Assembly: GCF_030052815.1 (NCBI RefSeq)
Contig: NC_079510.1
Span: 9,929,375 to 9,993,374, forward strand
Reading direction: 5' to 3'
Source of the DNA: Hevea brasiliensis
Lineage: Eukaryota > Streptophyta > Magnoliopsida > Malpighiales > Euphorbiaceae
Length of the DNA: 64,000 nt
The translations under genes were made by a program, and so were the position numbers. Each line of letters begins with the position of its first letter. The first letter of the stretch is position 1. A model generated the notes under the pieces. The model saw only the letters and a list, made by a program, of their open reading frames with translations. It was not told where the DNA came from and did not search any database. Below are positions 10,658 through 22,518 of the stretch, in pieces.

Positions 10658-13600
10658 TGTAACACCCTCCCGGTAGCAACTCCGTACATTCTACTATTCC
10701 GGTGACCAGTGTTGGTTCGGACAGCTAGAACGTCCGGAAAAATATTTAAACTAAATTGAGGAACCATAATTAACTTAAATATTAATAAGAAAAATTTAGG
10801 AAAAATTTTAGAAATAAAATACAACCAAGTTAAACGAGCCGGTGCCCTAGCGATGGGTAACCCAGAGGGAAGTTGCGGTTCTCGCAACTAGTAGCCCTAG
10901 ACCCGAGAGAAAATTCATAAAATAATTTTTGGGACTCCAGAGAAGGGTCATTGAGGTTCCTATGGCATTAGAATGCCAAGAAAATATTTAGAAAAATTTT
11001 TCAATCGGTACAGACAATTTTGACCCGTTAAGCCAAACGGAGGGCATTTTGGTCATTTCGCCTTCAGAGGTGATTTTTGGCCGACTTGTCCAGTTAAGTA
11101 AATAATTATTATGACATAAAATATGAATAAACATTACTAAAAATTAAATTGAAAATGAGTAGTGATGAAAAGAAAAGAAAAATCAAAATAAAGCAAATTA
11201 TGACATATGATGATGTCATTTAAAAAGCTACCACCAATCACATTTAAACAAACATTTAACTAACTAATAAAAAGAGATAAATATGACCAAAACAATTAAA
11301 AAAAACCAGCTGCCTTCTTCCTCCCAAACCAGCCGAAACCCATGCCTAGCCAAACCTCCATTGATTTTGCAACCAAAGCTTCATTTCTCCCTTTGTTTCA
11401 CTACTAAACCCTAAACCCCTTTCATTAAAACTTGTCCACTCATCTTGGGAAAGTGTTTGGTAGCCTAGAAGAGGAAAGAAAGTGAAGTTTGAGCTTGGAA
11501 AATTCTGCCCTACAAGAGGTTAGTGCACATATATACCTTAAACTCTTTATTTCCATGATTAGAGACTTGAATTAAGTAAGAAATTGTAACTTAAATGAAT
11601 AAAAAATTTTGTGTATGTCCACCATGAATTTCGGCAGCCCTAAGGAAGGGATAGGGTTGATTGTTTTGATGGATTTAAAGTGGACTAGAGATCATGTTTA
11701 AAGCATGTATGTATGTGGTTAGTGAATGAGTTAGTAAATTAAGGCATCTTGTGTGAATCATAATGGGAAGCTAGGGTTTTGAGAGTAAAATTTTGACTTG
11801 GCTGATGAAATTATTAAAGAACATTTTAAATGGTCAATTAGTGACCATTTGAGGTAAGTTGACCATAATTTGAAGTGCATTAGAGGGTTACAAAGAGTTT
11901 TGGTAGGCTGCCTAGTGACAGCAGTAGGGAGGCTGTGAGTCCAACCTGTTTGGACTGCCATATCTTTGGCTGTGTAGGTCCAATTGGTGTTTGGCCAATT
12001 GGACATGAAACTAGACTTATAATGGCACAATTTTTCTGAAGAAACCATGTCCAAAAGACCAAAGCAAGTGGACCAAAAATTGGCCCCAATCCGGATACCC
12101 TGCAAACAGGTTCTGCAGAATGACCAAATGAACATTAACTGTTCATTTGGCCATAACTCACTGTAGAATGGGTTAATTGACCTGAAATGTTTACAGAAAC
12201 AAGTTAAGACATAGATAAACAACTTTCATGAAGGAACCTACCCCAAATTATGACCAGAACCTATCCAACAAGGCACTCACAGTTACTGTTCATTGTACTG
12301 TAGATTTGGTAAATTCTGCAGATTGGAAATCCGGCCAGCTGTGGTTTTTGGACCATATCTGGAGCTACAAAACTCCAAATGGAGTGATTCAAAAAAAGAA
12401 ATTCAACTAGACAAAATAAGGAACAACTTTCATGTTTACCATTTCCTCAAATTCCCACTGCAACAGTGCCCAATGGAACAGTAAAAAGTTGGGCTACAAA
12501 AACTGAAAATTCTGCTTCCGTTGGTTTAAGCTTAGAAATGGTATTAATGCTTAATGCCAACAAGTTTTGAATGCAAAATATGGTATGTTGGGAGTGCCAA
12601 AACCAATGTACCTATTTTCTATCAAAAAGTCAACATTGTTATTGACCAATAAGGTGAATAGTGACACTAAAACTTGAAATTCAAAATTTGAAGAATTCAA
12701 AAGTATCAAATGCCCTAGTATACCTAACAAGATTGGTTTGGATAGTTTGGCATGCCAATAGGGTTCGGTTAGCAGTACTGCACATGGCATTATGCCATTC
12801 TATGATTTTATGGCTTTTAGCCATTTTGATATTGTGTTGAGACTTGGCCTCGTGCCAAATATTATTCTGACTTGTTAGCCGCTCATTGCACACCGGGAGA
12901 TACATATGTGACCGATGGTGTGACGGCCCGAGGTACTTGATACCCAGTGCCAGTTTACCCATTTATCCAGTCCAGTCGTCCAGTATAGGTTACTTGGGCA
13001 ACTAAATGAATGAAAATGGACAAAGTTAAAGAAATAAATGAATATAACAGATACAAAACAAATAAGACATATACATTAAATACATATTTATTTTCTTCTA
13101 TTTTCTTTTATTTTATTATTGCACCACTAAGCATCATTGCTTAGCGCGTTGCTTTTGCCACGCGTAGGTTCTGGAGATACTGATCGTGAGCCCAGTAGAC
13201 CGCAGACTGGGTGAGTCCATCCTGCAGCTCTGCACAGTGTCCGTGTCACCTCACCTTCCACAGTGCATTGGTAGGACACTAGGCTTCATTTTGGGTATTT
13301 TGTAACCAATTTTTATTTTCCTTTGTGTAAATGAAACTTATGTAATGTATTTTGATGTTCATGTAAATAATAAAGATTTATGGTTATGTATGGAAAAATT
13401 TGAGTATTTATTCATTGCTTATATATGAGTACCCTGAGAAATGATTGATTGAGAAATGTTGTTGAAAAATATTGAGTTTGTGATGACATTGGAGTTTGAG
13501 AATGATTGAATACGATTATTGGAAGTGTTTTTCACAGGTTTCGAAGAACTGTTTTCTCCATTTTTAGCCGGTACTCTGCCGGATTTTCTATAAAATGTTC

Positions 13601-13767
13601 GGAACCTCAAATAAATTATAATTTCGATAAATGGCTCAAATATATTATATTTCACAAGTTATATTCAAAACTATGACAAAAAATTGATTAAATTAAAATA
13701 GAGGGTGCCGATACACCGTGTGACATTGCTTACTCGGATATACTGTACACGGGTATGGGGTGTCACA
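10658..13767 (+). mobile_element. 5' LTR (3110 bp)
   Basis: It begins TGTAACACCCTCC and ends GGGGTGTCACA, next to the primer site at 13773. Inside are a splice-donor-like AGAG|GTTAGT at 11519, an 11 bp perfect stem CCAAATGAACA…TGTTCATTTGG at 12124-12150, a CTAAGCA…TGCTTAG hairpin at 13127-13144, and a GCCGG…CCGG hairpin at 13567-13582. The word AACAACTTTCATG occurs twice (near 12220 and 12423), showing degenerate internal repeats. The small ORFs in it are chance. Confidence 0.88.
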
Positions 13768-13772
13768 TTTAG

Positions 13773-13784
13773 TGGTATCAGAGC
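13773..13784 (+). other. Primer-binding site (TGGTATCAGAGC)
   Basis: An exact match to the complement of the 3' end of plant initiator methionine tRNA, five bases after the LTR end at 13767. It sets the element to the plus strand. Confidence 0.9.
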
Positions 13785-13894
13785 ACGGTTTAGGCGTTTC
13801 TGGGCGTAGATTGAGTCCATACCATGCATTGCATTTGTAAGAGTAGAGGTGACACTAATGTAGATCTGTTTGTCTTTCTTATTTTGAATAGGAT

Positions 13895-14951
13895 ATGGAC
13901 CCTACATCACAGAGAGCAGTTGAGGAGGAAATGGAGAGTCATGGTCCACCTGCAGCAGCTGAGACTGGGGGTATGGGAGAACCTGCTCCGCCAGCTCAAG
14001 CAGAGCCTGCTCAGCCTCCACAGGCCATATTCCAGCAAATGGCCGAATTCTTCAGACAAATGGCCGAGGTAATACCAGCACCACCACCACCACTTCCACA
14101 ACCAAAATCACACCTGGAAAAATTGAGAAAGTTTGGAGCAGTGGATTTCTTTGGCAAGAGAGAAGATGATTCTGTTGCAGCCGAAAATTGGTTGAACAGA
14201 ACAGGCAGAGTTTTAAAATAACTCCACTGCACTCCAGAGCAAAATCTAGAAGCTGCTGTATCTTTGCTGCAAGACGATGCATATGAATGGTGGGATACTG
14301 TGTCCAGTGAAGTACAGCCAGAAATAGTAACTTGGGACTTCTTTCTCTCCGAATTCAAGAAGAAATATGTGGGTAGTGTATACCTGGAAGAGAGAAGAAG
14401 AGAGTTCATTAACCTGAGGTAGAGGCAGCTGTCAGTGGCCGAGTATGAGAAGGAATTCGTTAGATTAAGCCGCTACGGAAGGGAGATAGTCCCTAATGAA
14501 GCTGAAAGGTGTAAGAGATTTGAAGAGGGATTAAATGACAACATAAAGATCCAGATCACCGCCTTGGGAATCACTGACTTCACCAAGTTAGTGGAAGCTG
14601 CATTAAAAGTGGAGAAAGTAAGAATCAGTGAGCAGACCAGAAGGGATAGACAGCAGAAGAGGGACCCGGGTCAGTCTAGTTCATCTCCTGCATCTGGGAA
14701 GAGGCTCAAGGGTCCACCTGCACAGAGTTCAGGTCAATCACAAGGTCGTGGTCGGCCAGGCCCAGACACGCTTTACCCCTAGGAGAGGTCACCCACACCA
14801 TCGGTGGGCAGCTCTCGAGGATGGGGTTCAGGACCAGCCCCAAGATCTTCTCGCATGTCCACACCATGCGAAGTGGCACAAGGGGGAGTGTTGGAGAGTG
14901 ACTGGTGCCTGCTTAAGGTGTGGGTCAACAAAGCATCAGTTAAAGAACTGT
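13895..14951 (+). pseudogene. Ty3/gypsy gag with zinc knuckle, interrupted
   Basis: It starts at ATG 13895 (MDPTSQRAVEEEM), with a proline-rich N-terminus (PPAQAEPAQPPQ…PAPPPPLPQP). The retrotransposon gag fold follows: KFGAVDFFGKREDDSVAAENWL, then LLQDDAYEWWDTV and WDFFLSEFKKKYVG, then LSRYGREIVPNEAERCKRFEEGL. Stops occur after 14218 (TAA) and near 14420 (TAG). A frameshift after 14780 moves the CCHC knuckle (CLRCGSTKHQLKNC, C-x2-C-x4-H-x4-C) to another frame at 14910-14951. The family normally encodes gag and pol as one long ORF. The product would be the capsid-like protein that binds element RNA. Confidence 0.88.
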
Positions 14952-15099
14952 CCACGCAGAACTACTACAGCTACTCCAACATAAGCGCATGCACTGCTCC
15001 CGCACCACAAAGGGGTAGGAAATCGCAAACTGAGGCGATAGGACCATCACGAGGCTCGCATCCGAGCCAAAGAGAGGCGGATAACGCACCACCTGCCAG

Positions 15100-17774
15100 A
15101 GCCAATGCCATTAGAGCTCAGGAGGAGCAAGATGCCCCGGACGTCATCAGGGGTACGTTCTCCCTCTACAATACATCTGTGCATACATTGGTGGATCCAG
15201 GATCCACTCATTCATACATCTGCATCAATCTATCCGTAGAAAGGGGGATACTAGTAGGGGAGAGTGACCAAGACATTCTGGTCACTAATCCATTGGGCCA
15301 CAGTGTAGTGGTGAACAAAGTATACAAAGGTTGCCCGTTAAGGATTCAGGGGTATGAATTTTTGGCAGACCTGATTGAGTTGCCCTTCCACGAGTTTGAC
15401 GTGATTTTGGGAATGGACTGGTTGTCACATCATCAGGCAATAATTGATTGCAAATTGAAGAGAATTTCTCTGAAAACTTCTGAGGGTAATGAGATCACTG
15501 TTGTGGGTGAAAGGACAGATTTCCTGTCCAACGTTATCTCAGCCACAGTTGCAAGAAGAATGATGAGAAAAAGCTGTGAAGCCTACCTAGCACATGTGGT
15601 GGATACTAGGCAGGCTAAGCCAAACCTGAGTGATATACCCACAGTAAGAGACTTCCTAGAGGTATTCCCTGAAGAATTGCCTAGTTTGCCACCAGAAAGG
15701 GAAGTTGAATTTGCTATTGAGACACTGCCGGGTACAGCACCCATTTCCATTGCTCCTTATAGAATGGCACCCACTGAATTGAGGGAGTTGAAAACTCAGT
15801 TGCAAGAGTTGCTTGATAAGGGGTGGTCTACAGTGATGCCTCACATAATGGGTTAGGGTGTGTATTGATGCAAGAGGGAAAGGTGGTCGCTTATGCTTCC
15901 AGACAGCTAAGGCCACATGAACAGAACTACCCTACCCATGATTTAGAGCTTGCAGCAATTATCTTCGCACTGAAGATATGGAGGCATTACTTGTATGGTG
16001 AAAAGTGCTACATTTACACGGACCACAAAAGCCTAAAATACTTGCCAACCCAGAAGGAGTTCAACCTTAGACAGAAGCGATGGATTGAGTTCCTGAAAGA
16101 CTATGATTGTGTAATTGACTACCATCCTGGGAAGGCAAATGTAGTTGCCGATGCTTTGAGCGAAAAATCCATGACAACTTTGAGATCATTGAATGCCCGT
16201 CTAACTTTGATTCGAGATGGAGCTATTTTGGCTGAGTTGCAAGTGAAGCCAAACCTGCTAAAGCAGATTTTAGATGGGCAGAAGGCAGATGAGAAGCTAA
16301 TGGCTATTATGAGCAAAATCTCAGAGGGAAAAGCAACTGACTATGAGATGAAAGCAGATGGGTGTCTGTATTACAAAGGAAGACTGTGTGTACCAGATGA
16401 TGGGGAATTGAAGGCCAGTATTCTGAAAGAGGCACACACCAGTGTATATGCTATGCACCGTGAAGTACAAAGATGTATCATGATCCAAGCTTGATATTGG
16501 TGGCCTGGTATGAAGAAGGACATAGCTGACTACGTGACTAAATGCTTGACATGTCAGCAAGTCAAGGCAGAACATCAAGTTCCATCGGGTTTGCTACAGC
16601 CTATACGCATACCTGAATGGAAATGGGATCGGGTCACCATGGATTTTGTAAGTGGTCTACCTCTCACTAAGAAACATGATGCGAGATGGGTAATAGTGGA
16701 TAGATTGACCAAGTCGGCACACTTTCTCGCGATTAGGGTGACTACTCACCGGAGAAGTTAGCGAATTGTATATCGCTGAGATAGTTAGATCGCATGGAAT
16801 TCCACTTTCCATCATATCTGATCGAGACCCAAGGTTTACATCAAGATTTTGGAAGAAGTTGCATTATTACTTGGGTACACAACTCCATTTCAAAGACTTT
16901 CCATCCTCGACGGATGGGCAATCGTAAAGAGTAATCCGTAAACAATTGAAACCAATGAAATTGATACAAATATTGAATAGAAATGATAACAATAACATGA
17001 AATATATGTCAGTCCTTGAGGATATCTTTGAGGAGTTGTGTCATTGAGTTTGAGGGAAGTTGGGATAGATACCTCCCACTGGCAGAGTTTGCATACAACA
17101 ATAGCTACCAAGCTAGCATTCAAATGGCCCCCTATGAAGCACTGTATGGGAGAAAATGTAGAACTCCAGTGTGCTGGACTGAATTGGGCGAAGACAAACT
17201 GGTGGGGCCAAACCTGGTGAAACAGACTGAGGAGAAAGTGAAACAAATCAAAGCAAATCTGAAGGTTGCCCTGCATGCATGTAAATCTTATGCCGACCTG
17301 AAGAGAAAAGAAATAGAATATGTGGTTGGCGACAAAGTGTTCCTAAAGGTGTCACCGTGGAAGAAGGTATTGATGTTTGGAAGAAAAGGTAAGTTGAGCC
17401 CTAGGTTCATTGGCCCATATGAAGTCATTGAACGTGTGGGTCCAGTGGCCTATAGGCTAGCTTTGCCACCAGAGCTGGATAAGATCCACAATGTGTTCCA
17501 CGTGTCCATGCTCAGAAGATACCGCTCAGATCCTTCACATGTCATCTCCAGGGAAGAGATTGAAATACAACCGGATTTGACATATGAAGAAGAACCTCTA
17601 CGGATCCTGGCTCGGGAAGTAAAAGAATTGAGGAACAAGCAGATTCCACTGGTGAAAGTGCTTTGGAGGCACCACAACACCGAGGAGGCAACTTGGGAAA
17701 GTGAAGAGATGATGAGGCAACAGTTCCCTCAACTGTTTGTATCAGGTAAATTTCGAGGACGAAATTTAAATTAG
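15100..17774 (+). pseudogene. Ty3/gypsy pol: protease, RT start, RNase H, integrase, chromodomain; RT core deleted
   Basis: The aspartic protease (about 15150-15560) shows the active-site motif VDPGSTHSYI and the ILGMDWLSHH motif. The RT N-terminus (15620-15828) reads DFLEVFPEELPSLPPEREVEF to LLDKG and then stops: the whole palm with its YVDD/FIDD motif is missing. RNase H resumes in another frame at about 15829 ([24 protein letters not shown]). The integrase has its zinc finger (MHREVQR…KCLTCQQVK), core ([16 protein letters not shown]) and second aspartate ([12 protein letters not shown], frameshifted after 16760). The third acidic residue is lost: the GQSER codon for Glu is TAA at 16925. 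A 75 bp insertion follows. The C-terminal part (17016-17774) is open and ends in a chromodomain (ILAREVKELRNKQIPLVKVL, then WESEEMM), a module that in this family binds histone marks to guide insertion. Confidence 0.9.
16938..17012 (+). other. 75 bp intron-like insertion (GT…AG) in the integrase core
   Basis: Family sequence reads GQSERVIQ.LEDM without a gap. Here 70-75 A-rich bases separate the VI codons (16931-16936) from the LEDI part (from 17014). The inserted DNA starts GTAAAC, ends ATATGTCAG and has few cytosines, so it looks like a short plant intron, but a minisatellite-sized filler is equally possible. Confidence 0.4.
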
Positions 17775-17785
17775 AGGGGAAGAGT
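17773..17785 (+). other. Polypurine tract
   Basis: AGAGGGGAAGAGT lies directly before the TGTAACACCC start of the 3' LTR at 17786, the expected place for the plus-strand primer. Confidence 0.85.
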
Positions 17786-20700
17786 TGTAACACCCTCCCT
17801 GTAGCAACTCCGTACATTCTACTGTTTCGGTGACCGGTGTCGGTCCGGACAGCTAGAACGTCCGGAAAAATATTTAAACTAAAGTCAGGAACCATAATTA
17901 ACTCAAATATTAATAAGAAAAATTTGGTAAAAATTTTAGAAATAAAATACAACCGAGTTAAACGAGCCAGTGCCCAAGCGATGGGTAACCAGAGGGAAGT
18001 TGCGGTTCTCGCAACGAGGAGCCCTAGACCCGGGGGAAAAATTATAAAATAATTTTTGGGACTCCAGAGAAGGGTCATTGAGGTTCCTATGGCATTAGAA
18101 TGCCAAGAAAATATTTAGAAAAATTTTTCAATCGGTACAAACAATTTTGACCCGTTAAGCCAAACGGAGGGCATTTTGGTCATTTCGCCTTCAGAGGTGA
18201 TTTTTGGCCGACTTGTCCAGTTGAGTAAATAATTAATATGACATAAAATATGAAGAAACATTACTAAAAATGAAATTGGAAATGAGTAGTGAAAGAAAAG
18301 AAAAGAAAATGCAAAATAATGCAAATAATGACATAGTATGATGTCATTTAAAATTACCAACCAATCACCATTAAGCAACTATTTGACTAACAAATAAAAG
18401 AGGTTAAAAGAAGACCAAAATAACAAAAAAAATGCAGCAGCCATCCCTCCTTTCCCATTGCAGCTGAAATCCCTTCACCATGCTCCTCCATTTTTGGTTC
18501 TTGAAAGCTTCAAATTTCCATGCTTCCTCACCCTAAAACCCATAAGTCCCTTCATCAAAAATTAATCCCACACCTAGACAAAGATTTTGGCAGCCAAGAA
18601 AAGGAAGAAAAGTGAAGTTTTGAGTTGGGAAAAATCTGCCCTATTCAAGGTTAGTGCACATATATACTTAAATCTCCTTTATTCCATGTTAAAGCCTTAA
18701 AGTGAGCAAGAATTTGTCACTTAAATGAATGAAATTTATGCTTATGCATGCCTTGAATTTCGGCAGCCCTAAGGAAGGAACAATAAGGGAGTGTTTTGAT
18801 GGTTTTAATGGACTTAGCATGAATTGGAGATTATGTTTAAGCTATATATCTACATAGATGTTGAACTAGTGTGCTAATTGAGGTTTATGGGTAAATTGCA
18901 TTGGACATTAGGGTTTTGAGGAATGAAAAATTAACTTGGCTTATCAAACTATTAAAGAACACTCTAATGGTCAATAAGTGACCATTTGAGGTATGTTGAC
19001 CGCAATTTGGACTGAAAAATGGTATGGCAAAGTCAAGGTGTGAGCTGCCCTAGGACAGCAGCAATGGACTGAAATTTCAGTCCAATTACACAGCCATAAC
19101 TTTGGCTTTGTTAGTCCAATTGGTGTTTGGGCTATTGGACATGAAACTAGGCTTATAATGGCACATTTTTGCTGAAGAAACCATGCCCAAAAGACCAAAG
19201 CAAGAGGACCAAAACTGGGCCCCAATCCGGATACCCTGCAACTGATTCTGCAGAATTGACCAAATGAACAGTAACTATTCATTTGGCCATAACTCACTGT
19301 AGATTTGGTCAATTGACCTGAAATTTTTACAGCAAAAAGCTAAGACATAGACAAACAACTTTCATGAAGGAACCTACCCCAAATTATGGCCAGAACCAAT
19401 TCAAACATGCACTCACAGTCACTGTTCATGTTACTGTAGATATGGTAATTTCTGCAAAATGGTAATCCGGCCAACTGTGGTTTTTGGACCATATCTGGAG
19501 CTAAAAAACTCCAAATGGAGTGATTCAAAAAAGGAAATTCAACTAGACAAAATAAGGAACAACTTTCATGTTTGCCATTTCTTCAAATTCCCACTGTAAC
19601 AGGGCCCAATGGAACAGTAAAATTGGGTCTCCAAAACTAAAAATTCTGCCCTCCTAGATTTAAGTTGAGAAATGGAAATGGCAATCAATTCCAACAAGTT
19701 TTAAATACAAAATGTGGTATGTTTGGGGTGTTAAAACTAATACACATATTTTCTATCCAAAAGTCAATATTTTTGTTGACCAATGAGGTGAATAGTGACC
19801 CCAAAACTTGAAATGCACAAATTGAAGAATTTAAAAGTTTCAAATGCCCTAGTATACCTAACATGATTGGTTTGGATAGTTTGGCATGCCAATAGGGTTT
19901 AATTAGCAGTACTGCACATGGCAAAAATGTCATTCTGTGATTTCATGGCTTTTAGCCATTCTGACTTTGCATTGAGACTTGGCCTTGTGCCTGAGATTAT
20001 TCTGACTTGGTGGCTATATTGCTGCACCTTTGGAGATGCATATGTGACCGATGGTGTGACGGCCCGAGGTACTAGGTACCCAGTGCCAGTTTACCCGTTA
20101 TCCAGTCCAGTCGTCTAGTGTAGGTTACTTGGGCAACCAAATGAATAAAAGTGAACAAAGTTAATGAAATAATGAATATACCAACACCAAACAAAGAAAG
20201 CATACACATTCTATACACATTTATTTTCTTGCTATTTTCTTTTATTATATTATTGCACCACTAAGCATTATTGCTTAGCGCGTTGCTTTTGCCACGCGTA
20301 GGTACTGGAGATCCCGATCGTGAGCCCAGTAGACCACAGACTGGGTGAGTCCATCCTGCAGTTCTGCACAGTGTCCTTGTCACCTCAACTTCTGCAGTGC
20401 ATTGGTAGGACATTAGGTGTCATTTTGACATTTTGTAACTTAACTTTGTTTTTCTCCTATGTAATTAAACTTGTGTAATGTATATTGATGTTTATGTAAA
20501 TTATGAAAATTGTACTTGTGAATGGAAAAGTAAATGTTTACTTGTGATTTATATGTGATCATCACATGTGATGGATGATTGAGAACTGGAATTGAAATGT
20601 TGTTGAGATCTTAATATTGAGATTTTGTTGATAAATTGAAGTTGGAATTGTTTGGAAATTATTTGGAAGTGTTTTTAACAGGTTCCGAAGAACTGTTTTC

Positions 20701-20911
20701 TCCATTTTTAGCCGGTACTCCGCCGGATTTTCTATAAAATTTCTGGAACCTCAAATAAATAAAAATTTTGCTAAATGGCTTAAATAATGTATGTTTCATA
20801 AATTATATCCAAAAAGCATGATATAAATTAATTAAGGTATATTAGAGTGTGCCGGTACACCGTGTGGCATTACTTACTCGGGTATACTGTACACGGGTAA
20901 GGGGTGTCACA
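17786..20911 (+). mobile_element. 3' LTR (3126 bp)
   Basis: It begins TGTAACACCCTCCC and ends GGGGTGTCACA. It has the same ordered landmarks as the 5' LTR: splice-donor-like CAAG|GTTAGT at 18650, stem CCAAATGAACA…TATTCATTTGG at 19260-19286, CTAAGCA…TGCTTAG at 20261-20278, and GCCGG…CCGG at 20711-20726. In the first ~125 bases it differs from the 5' LTR at roughly one base in twelve, and the middle differs much more with many indels. Confidence 0.88.
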
Positions 20912-21190
20912 GAAAGTGACAGCGCTGTCACTAACCTTCTTATATACACATGGCTCATCCTCATTTTTTATAAAACCAAATGACTTAATGGCTTCATCAA
21001 AAAAGATGTTCTAACTCCTCGAAGCTTGTTTCAACCCGTAAATGGATCGCTTTAGCTTGCCCACTTTGGAACCATCTTGGGATTTAAAACCCCTAGGTTG
21101 TTCCATGAAAATGTTTTCTTCAATGTATCCATTGAGAAAAGCTGTTTTGACATCCATCTACCAAATCTCATAATCATGACCCTTAAAACC
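20912..21190 (-). pseudogene. Ty1/copia reverse transcriptase fragment
   Basis: The minus strand reads through the hallmark copia RT block: YDYEIW, then MDVKTAFLNGYIEENIFMEQ, PRGFKSQDGSKVGKLKRSIY, GLKQASRS, FGFIKNEDEPCVYKK. Aspartate in DVKTAFLNG is a catalytic metal ligand in this family. Two tryptophan or glutamine codons are now stops (after EIW and after ASRS). It ends just before the expected YVDD motif because the gypsy 3' LTR begins at 20911. This could be the same copia copy as the LTR piece at 9956-10657, with the gypsy insertion and a deletion between them (inference). Confidence 0.85.
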
Positions 21191-21195
21191 CTTGT

Positions 21196-22030
21196 CTCTA
21201 GGTCTTTTATGCTTTACCTTCAAATCTACAAAGGAAAGGAATTAAAGGATCTTATTATTAGACTTAACAAGCTTAATTAGATTAAGGATTCTTAGTCATG
21301 GCATGGTCGATGGCCAAAGTTGGCCATGCACTGCTCACAAGACTATTCACATGCATCAGCTGCCAAACATGGATATTTCGGTCGTCGAACCTAGGTTTAC
21401 TCAAAATCTATACACCATGAAAAAGTTAGGGTTTAAACCCTCAAATCCCAACAACCAATCCCAAGATCCTCATTCTAGGTTTATTATGCTATTTTAAACT
21501 TAGAACAACTACAAATACTCTTTATTTTCTTAAATCTCTACATTTAACTCAAATCCCTTAATTTCACATTAAACCTTAAGATAACATTACGCTAATTCTA
21601 AACCAACTCTTTTACAAAATATTACCTTAGAATCATTAATCAAAATAAGAAGAAGGAGAAGGAAGCTTACCTCTTTTGTTATGGCTTCCAAGGGAGAAAT
21701 TTCTCCCACTTGTTCTTTAAAATCACTTAGGAAGAGGAGAGAAACAGTGTCTTTACCCTTTTGAGAGATTTAGGGTGATTCTCCTTCGTATGGTGGCTAA
21801 AGTAAAGAGTTTTAGGGCTAGGGGATAGAGGAAATAGAGGAGAAGTTGAGAAAATGAGGAAGACGATTGGTGAAAGCCCAACCCTTTCAATTTATATATT
21901 CTATCCATACCAACTTCAGGCAGCCAAACTTGCCTAAATAGGCTTATTGCAATTAAATCCCTCTTTTCTTGTCCTCTTCTCAAGCACTCCACTTCTTTTT
22001 TACCCTTTCTTTTCTTAGGGATTTCATGGA
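21196..22030 (-). mobile_element. Probable gypsy LTR interior fragment (promoter/leader part), minus strand
   Basis: No protein homology. On the minus strand there is a TATA box (GAATATATAAATTG at about 21888-21902), then a purine-rich stretch, then a consensus donor AAGAG|GTAAGC at 21669. The TATA-to-donor spacing and order match the solo LTR at 45666-49133. Neither LTR end is present. The ORFs here do not resemble known proteins. Confidence 0.4.
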
Positions 22031-22518
22031 CCTCCCATCTCTGAGCACAGATTTAGACTAGTATGATTAAGGAATATTATACTTATTCTCTCTATAGGGG
22101 TTAAATATTAATTTTGAAGGGTTAAGTTAATAATTATTGCCTTCAAAGATTAAAATTTACAAAAATAATGCTTAACTCTCAATTTTTTAACCCTATACCA
22201 AATGTATCCAAGAAGTAAATAACAGGCTGGTGAGGTTTGCGATTCATTAAAAAAAATGATCATGGGATGTGATGAATTAGTAAGGGAGAGTTGGCTTTGA
22301 AATTGGAGTGTTGTGTAGTAAGAAATAATAATAAAATTTTAAAACAAAAGGTAACATGTAACGTTTGAGTAGAATTTGACTTGGATTTCGGGTAATCAAA
22401 GCTTTAGTGTTGCAATAGGAGAATTAAAAGTTGCAGTTGAACAAGTGAGGTGACAGGCTTTTAATTATTTAGAAATTTTAAATTTTAAGGGAATATGGAA
22501 AGAATGCTGGATAATTAA
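22031..22518. other. Intergenic DNA, nothing recognised
   Basis: AT-rich DNA with no ORF of note. A weak inverted pair around GGGTTAA (22098) and TTAACCC (22187) might be an old small element, but the arms are too diverged to call. Confidence 0.4.

Larger units (their letters stand above)
10658..20911 (+). mobile_element. Ty3/gypsy (chromovirus) element with two 3.1 kb LTRs, RT core deleted
   Basis: The order is LTR, initiator-Met primer site, gag, zinc knuckle, protease, start of RT, RNase H, integrase, chromodomain, polypurine tract, LTR. The integrase tail ends in a chromodomain, which places it among chromoviruses (Tekay/Del-like by LTR style, an inference). The RT catalytic core is absent, and many stops and frameshifts are present, so it cannot move by itself. 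The five bases outside the LTRs (TGATT at 10653 and GAAAG at 20912) do not match, so no target duplication is visible. The two LTRs are clearly diverged. Confidence 0.9.

Noticed and set aside
11758..12222. 154-codon minus-strand ORF
   Set aside because: Lies in the gypsy 5' LTR, and the matching region of the 3' LTR has a different open frame (19312-18971), so no protein is conserved.
13773..13784. tRNA gene near the primer-binding sites
   Set aside because: Only the 12-13 base primer complement is present; no cloverleaf or A/B boxes are around it.
14011..14409. 132-codon minus-strand ORF over gag
   Set aside because: Shadow of the plus-strand gag, which has clear family motifs.
17542..18078. 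178-codon minus-strand ORF across the pol end and 3' LTR
   Set aside because: Antisense shadow of the chromodomain region and LTR start.
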